Shown one piece after another: positions 16,007-18,638 of a stretch of 18,638 nucleotides of DNA. A program made the position numbers and the translations under genes. Every line of letters begins with the position of its first letter. Position 1 is the first letter of the stretch. Origin of the DNA: Treponema sp. UBA1240 (GTDB lineage Bacteria; Spirochaetota; Spirochaetia; Treponematales; Treponemataceae); assembly GCA_002308875.1 (NCBI GenBank), contig DBWK01000032.1:1-18638 (forward strand), written 5' to 3'. The notes under the pieces were generated by a model. That model was not told the DNA's origin, made no database searches, and worked only from the letters and a program-made list of their open reading frames with translations.

Positions 16007-17563
16007 ATGAGAAATGAGAATTTATCCGAATCAATCATGCAGACTGCTAAAGATGTTTTTGGTATTGAACGGCTTTATCCTGACCAAAAAGAAATAATAA
16101 GCCGCATTCTTGAAGACGCCGGAACCAAAACCGGGAAAAACAGAATCTGCATTTTGCCTACCGGTCGTGGCAAAACTTTTTGTTTTATGATTCCCGCTTT
16201 GCTGCTTGACGGAATAACTATTATCGTTTATCCGCTTTTAGCGCTTATGAGTGACCAAAAACGGCGCCTGGATTCTTTCCGTATACCATCAGCGTTGTTT
16301 TGCGGTAATCAGCCCACTACTGAACGGCAAGCGTTTTTTAGCGATTTGGATGCCGGAAAAACCAAAATAATAATTACAAACCCAGAAACGCTTCAAAGTA
16401 AATTTCTTAGGGATAAACTTTGTAAATATACTATTTCGCATTTTGTAATTGACGAAGCGCATTGTGTGTTTGATTGGGGAACCACATTCCGCTCGTCCTA
16501 TCTTTCACTGAAAGATGTTATACAAAAGCTGAAGCCTCATTCCGTGACAGCATTTACCGCAACTGCATCTGAACTTGTAAAGGATGAGTTGCAAAAGCTT
16601 TTGTTTTTGGAACCGGCGGAGGTGTATCAAATATCTTCAGACCGGAGCAACATACATTACAGTGTTATTCCATACGCCGTAAAAAGAAAAAAAGTTGCAG
16701 AGCTTGTTCTTACTGAAAAAAGACCTGCGCTGGTTTTTTGCGGAACGCATGCAAATACCGAGAGTTTAGGGTATTTTTTATTTTCATTTTTAGGTGATGA
16801 AATTGTAAGGTTTTATCACGCCGGTCTGGAAAAGGAAGAAAAAGTTGCTGTAGAAGAATGGTTTTTTCACAGTGAAGATGGTGTTTTGGTCAGTACATGT
16901 GCTTACGGAATGGGCGTTGATAAAAAGGACATAAGAACCGTTATTCATTATGATATGCCGTCTTCAGCGGAAGCTTATCTGCAGGAAGCCGGACGAGCAG
17001 GTCGTGACGGCAAACAGTCCAAAGCGATTTTGCTGTATTCGCATGAAGATTTAGTGCAGATAAAAAATTCCGAAGATGAACGGAAGCGCTTTTTTGAAAA
17101 GTACGTAAAAACTACAACTTGCAGAAGAAAACTTTTATTGCAGGCGATGGATGAGGATGATGTTCCGGACAACTGTAGCGGTTGTGATAATTGTGACGGG
17201 CAGGGCGTTTGGGAATACCGTGACTTAAAAAAAGCGGAAAGACTGTATAAAAAATTCAAATATACATATTCCGGAAACAGGCTGTGTCAACTCATTTCCG
17301 ACAAATTTAACGCAGATTCTCTCCGTGATTTTAACACAAAAATATGGGAAATAAGCGATATAAGACAGTTAATAAACGCTATAAACAAAAACGATAGAAG
17401 TACCAGACAACCTAGGATTCTTCTGTCGATGCTTCGGAAGATTCTTCCTGCGGCTTTTCAGGAGCTGGTTTTGGGGCGGGAGCATTCTTCTTCTTTTTGG
17501 AGCGCTTCGGCGGTTTTTTCCGGTATTTGGAAATATATGAAACAAAAGATAAATATAAAATAA
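16007..17563 (+). CDS. recQ: RecQ-like ATP-dependent DNA helicase with doubtful C-terminus
   Basis: Superfamily-2 helicase that unwinds DNA 3' to 5' in repair and recombination. Motifs in order: YPDQKEII (24-31), Walker A LPTGRGKT (50-57), DEAH (149-152), the aromatic loop DWGTTFRSSY (156-165), FTATAS (183-188), STCAYGMGVDK (296-306) and QEAGRAGRDG (326-335). The RecQ zinc cluster is seen as Cys372, Cys390, Cys393 and Cys396. The winged-helix part is short and no HRDC domain is present. The last 55 residues (from 464) look unlike a helicase and lie antisense to another gene. One extra A in the run at 17387-17391 would bring TAG (17395-17397) into frame and end the protein at 463 residues. No Shine-Dalgarno sequence precedes the ATG. 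Confidence 0.88.
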   Translation: MRNENLSESIMQTAKDVFGIERLYPDQKEIISRILEDAGTKTGKNRICILPTGRGKTFCFMIPALLLDGITIIVYPLLALMSDQKRRLDSFRIPSALFCGNQPTTERQAFFSDLDAGKTKIIITNPETLQSKFLRDKLCKYTISHFVIDEAHCVFDWGTTFRSSYLSLKDVIQKLKPHSVTAFTATASELVKDELQKLLFLEPAEVYQISSDRSNIHYSVIPYAVKRKKVAELVLTEKRPALVFCGTHANTESLGYFLFSFLGDEIVRFYHAGLEKEEKVAVEEWFFHSEDGVLVSTCAYGMGVDKKDIRTVIHYDMPSSAEAYLQEAGRAGRDGKQSKAILLYSHEDLVQIKNSEDERKRFFEKYVKTTTCRRKLLLQAMDEDDVPDNCSGCDNCDGQGVWEYRDLKKAERLYKKFKYTYSGNRLCQLISDKFNADSLRDFNTKIWEISDIRQLINAINKNDRSTRQPRILLSMLRKILPAAFQELVLGREHSSSFWSASAVFSGIWKYMKQKINIK

Positions 17564-17639
17564 TTGCGACAGTGCAGATAATTGTTCTGAAATCAAGAAT
17601 TACTTTAATTACAACATCTTGAACTTTAGCAAAATCCAT
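17412..17639 (-). CDS. small single-span membrane protein with basic and Pro/Glu-rich tail, 75 aa
   Basis: Not a family I recognise. From ATG at 17639 it reads 75 residues: a short N-terminus MDFAKVQDVV, a single membrane segment at about residues 16-36 (FRTIICTVAIILYLSFVSYI), a strongly basic cytoplasmic stretch rich in Lys and Arg (38-52) with PPKR and KKKK, then a tail of Ala-Pro-Lys repeats ending Glu/Ser/Thr-rich. This ordered composition is unlikely from random antisense sequence and suggests a real gene. Its last 150 bases lie antisense to the final part of the recQ reading frame. The frame stays open upstream to 17843, but that part is antisense to hisH. No clear Shine-Dalgarno sequence precedes the ATG. 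Weak start support lowers confidence. Confidence 0.6.
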   Translation of the reverse strand: MDFAKVQDVVIKVILDFRTIICTVAIILYLSFVSYISKYRKKPPKRSKKKKNAPAPKPAPEKPQEESSEASTEES

Positions 17640-17680
17640 ATCATAATTATCGGACAAAACAGACTTTTCTTGAATCAGGT
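17619..17680 (+). promoter_or_regulatory. promoter and ribosome binding site of hisH-hisF
   Basis: TTGAAC (17619-17624), a 17-base spacer and CATAAT (17642-17647; 5 of 6 matches) form a plausible vegetative promoter. Transcription would start near 17654, and AGGT (17677-17680) lies six bases before the hisH ATG. The promoter overlaps the 5' end of the small membrane-protein gene on the other strand. I see no T-box or histidine leader peptide. Confidence 0.45.
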
Positions 17681-17686
17681 AAAAAT

Positions 17687-18313
17687 ATGATTGGAATTGT
17701 AGATTATAACGCAGGAAATCTCCGTAGTGTTGAAATGGCAATGGAATTTTTAAAAATTCCTTATAGTATTTCCAAAAAACCTGTGGATTTAAAAAATGCC
17801 GACAAAATAGTGTTTCCAGGCGTTGGAGAAGCCGCTTTTGCAATGGAACAGCTGAAAAAAACAGGATTTGACGCTTTCCTTAAAGACTGGGTTGCTGCCG
17901 GCAAAAACCTGCTTGGAATCTGCCTTGGTTCGCAGGTCATATTCGATTTTTCTGAAGAAGGAAACACGGAATGTTTGGGGCTTGTTCCGGGCACTATAAA
18001 GCATTTTGAAACCTTGTTCAAAGAAAACAACATAGATTCAACTGGTTATAAAATTCCTCACATGGGCTGGAACGACCTTGTTCTTGAAGAAATTCCTCTT
18101 TTCAAAAAGGTTCCGGTAAACTCTTCGTTTTATTTTGTTCACTCTTATGTTATTTCTCCCAAAGACTGGAATGTGGTCAAAGGTTATGCCGAGTACGGCA
18201 TAAAAGTTCCTGCCGTTATACAGTACGGTTCAATAACAGCATTCCAGTTTCATCCTGAAAAATCCGCGGCTGCCGGACTTCAGCTGATTAAAAATTTTGC
18301 GGAGGAAAACTGA
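17687..18313 (+). CDS. hisH: imidazole glycerol phosphate synthase, glutaminase subunit HisH
   Basis: Glutamine amidotransferase subunit that supplies ammonia to HisF in histidine biosynthesis. It has 208 residues, close to the usual length. VDYNAGNLRSV (5-15), the oxyanion strand PGVGEAAFAM (44-53), the nucleophile in GICLGSQ (Cys79), PHMGWN (124-129), FVHSY (150-154) and the catalytic pair in QFHPEKS (His189, Glu191) are all in place. Its stop TGA overlaps the hisF start by one base (TGATG), as in a tightly coupled pair. Paralogues exist in surface-sugar clusters, but no sugar genes are near. The rest of the histidine pathway is not in view. Confidence 0.96.
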   Translation: MIGIVDYNAGNLRSVEMAMEFLKIPYSISKKPVDLKNADKIVFPGVGEAAFAMEQLKKTGFDAFLKDWVAAGKNLLGICLGSQVIFDFSEEGNTECLGLVPGTIKHFETLFKENNIDSTGYKIPHMGWNDLVLEEIPLFKKVPVNSSFYFVHSYVISPKDWNVVKGYAEYGIKVPAVIQYGSITAFQFHPEKSAAAGLQLIKNFAEEN

Positions 18314-18638
18314 TGTTAAAAAAGAGAATTATTATTTGTTTGGATGTAAAAGATGGAAGGACCACAAAGGGTGTTAAATTCCTTAACAATGTGGACATCG
18401 GTGACCCTGTTGAAATGGCAGCTGAGTATTATAAACAGGGTGTAGATGAGCTTGTTTTTTATGACATTATTGCATCCGCAAGGGGACGTGGTCCTATACT
18501 TGATTTAATCAGGCGTGTTGCTTCGCAGGTTTTTATTCCGTTTTGTGTTGGCGGCGGTATCGGTACAATCGATGATATTCGATCAACCATTCTTGCCGGT
18601 GCTGAAAAAATCAGCCTGAACTCACAGGCTGTAAAAAA
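18313..18638 (+). CDS. hisF: imidazole glycerol phosphate synthase, cyclase subunit HisF, 3' end outside window
   Basis: Barrel-fold subunit that joins ammonia from HisH to PRFAR, giving imidazole glycerol phosphate and AICAR. The 108 visible residues hold the first half: KRIIICLDVKDGR with catalytic Asp11, Lys19 in TKGVKF, the phosphate-binding GDPVEMAAEYY (31-41), ELVFYDIIAS (46-55) and the second phosphate site CVGGGIGT. The second catalytic Asp (about residue 130) lies beyond the window. GGAGG (18301-18305), within the end of hisH, is the ribosome binding site. The DIIAS sequence has Ile where DITAS is common; otherwise it is regular. Confidence 0.96.
   Translation, partial: MLKKRIIICLDVKDGRTTKGVKFLNNVDIGDPVEMAAEYYKQGVDELVFYDIIASARGRGPILDLIRRVASQVFIPFCVGGGIGTIDDIRSTILAGAEKISLNSQAVK

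Noticed and set aside
17501..17519. UUCG tetraloop hairpin followed by six T, resembling a recQ terminator
   Set aside because: The stem is only three base pairs and the same bases encode the Pro-Pro-Lys-Arg part of the opposing small membrane protein, which explains them.
1..18638. Defence system, prophage, insertion sequence, CRISPR array or tRNA
   Set aside because: No transposase, integrase, nuclease cassette, regularly spaced repeats or cloverleaf sequences were seen; the lone RecQ helicase has no defence-type neighbours.

Overview
The window looks like ordinary chromosome from a spirochaete, most likely a Treponema from a gut or other host-associated niche. This is inferred from the resemblance of several proteins to treponemal families (long 6-phosphofructokinase, CheW paralogue, TPR and lipoprotein genes), from the moderately AT-rich sequence and from the short gene spacing; nothing was searched. 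Histidine biosynthesis (hisH, hisF), arginase and glycogen breakdown point to a metabolically richer species than the syphilis-type treponemes. There are no rRNA or tRNA genes, insertion sequences, phage genes or CRISPR arrays that I can see.

Layout. (1) 1-2312, minus strand: an unrecognised exported protein followed by an RluA-type pseudouridine synthase cut by the window edge. (2) 2313-2456: a divergent intergenic region unusually rich in inverted repeats, with a possible leader RNA that can fold in two ways near the ribosome binding site of the next gene. (3) 2457-5016, plus strand: an exported TPR protein and a TraB/PrgY-family membrane protein. (4) 5030-7261, minus strand: a secreted NlpC/P60 hydrolase, a lipoprotein and a small membrane protein in a tight operon, then a Cro/CI-type regulator with its own likely promoter. 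(5) 7367-9667, plus strand: 6-phosphofructokinase and arginase. (6) 9735-15956, plus strand: cheW, glgX, glgP, a YugP-type zinc peptidase and a GNAT acetyltransferase, spaced 7-28 bases apart behind one good promoter. (7) 16007-17563: a short RecQ helicase whose 3' end runs antisense into a small membrane-protein gene on the minus strand. (8) 17687-18638: hisH and hisF, overlapping by one base; hisF is cut by the window edge.

How it fits together. GlgP releases glucose-1-phosphate from glycogen and GlgX removes the limit branches it leaves. The sugar phosphates then feed glycolysis, where the phosphofructokinase just upstream acts. A CheW adaptor heads the glycogen operon, an uncommon pairing. 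HisH and HisF form imidazole glycerol phosphate synthase. The NlpC/P60-lipoprotein-membrane protein group is probably an envelope cassette.

I did not find a convincing new defence or mobile system. The items most worth checking are the inverted-repeat-rich leader before the TPR gene, the damaged or antisense-overlapping end of recQ with its small membrane-protein partner, the Gly/Lys residue pair of the phosphofructokinase, and the CheW that has lost its conserved NLRG motif.
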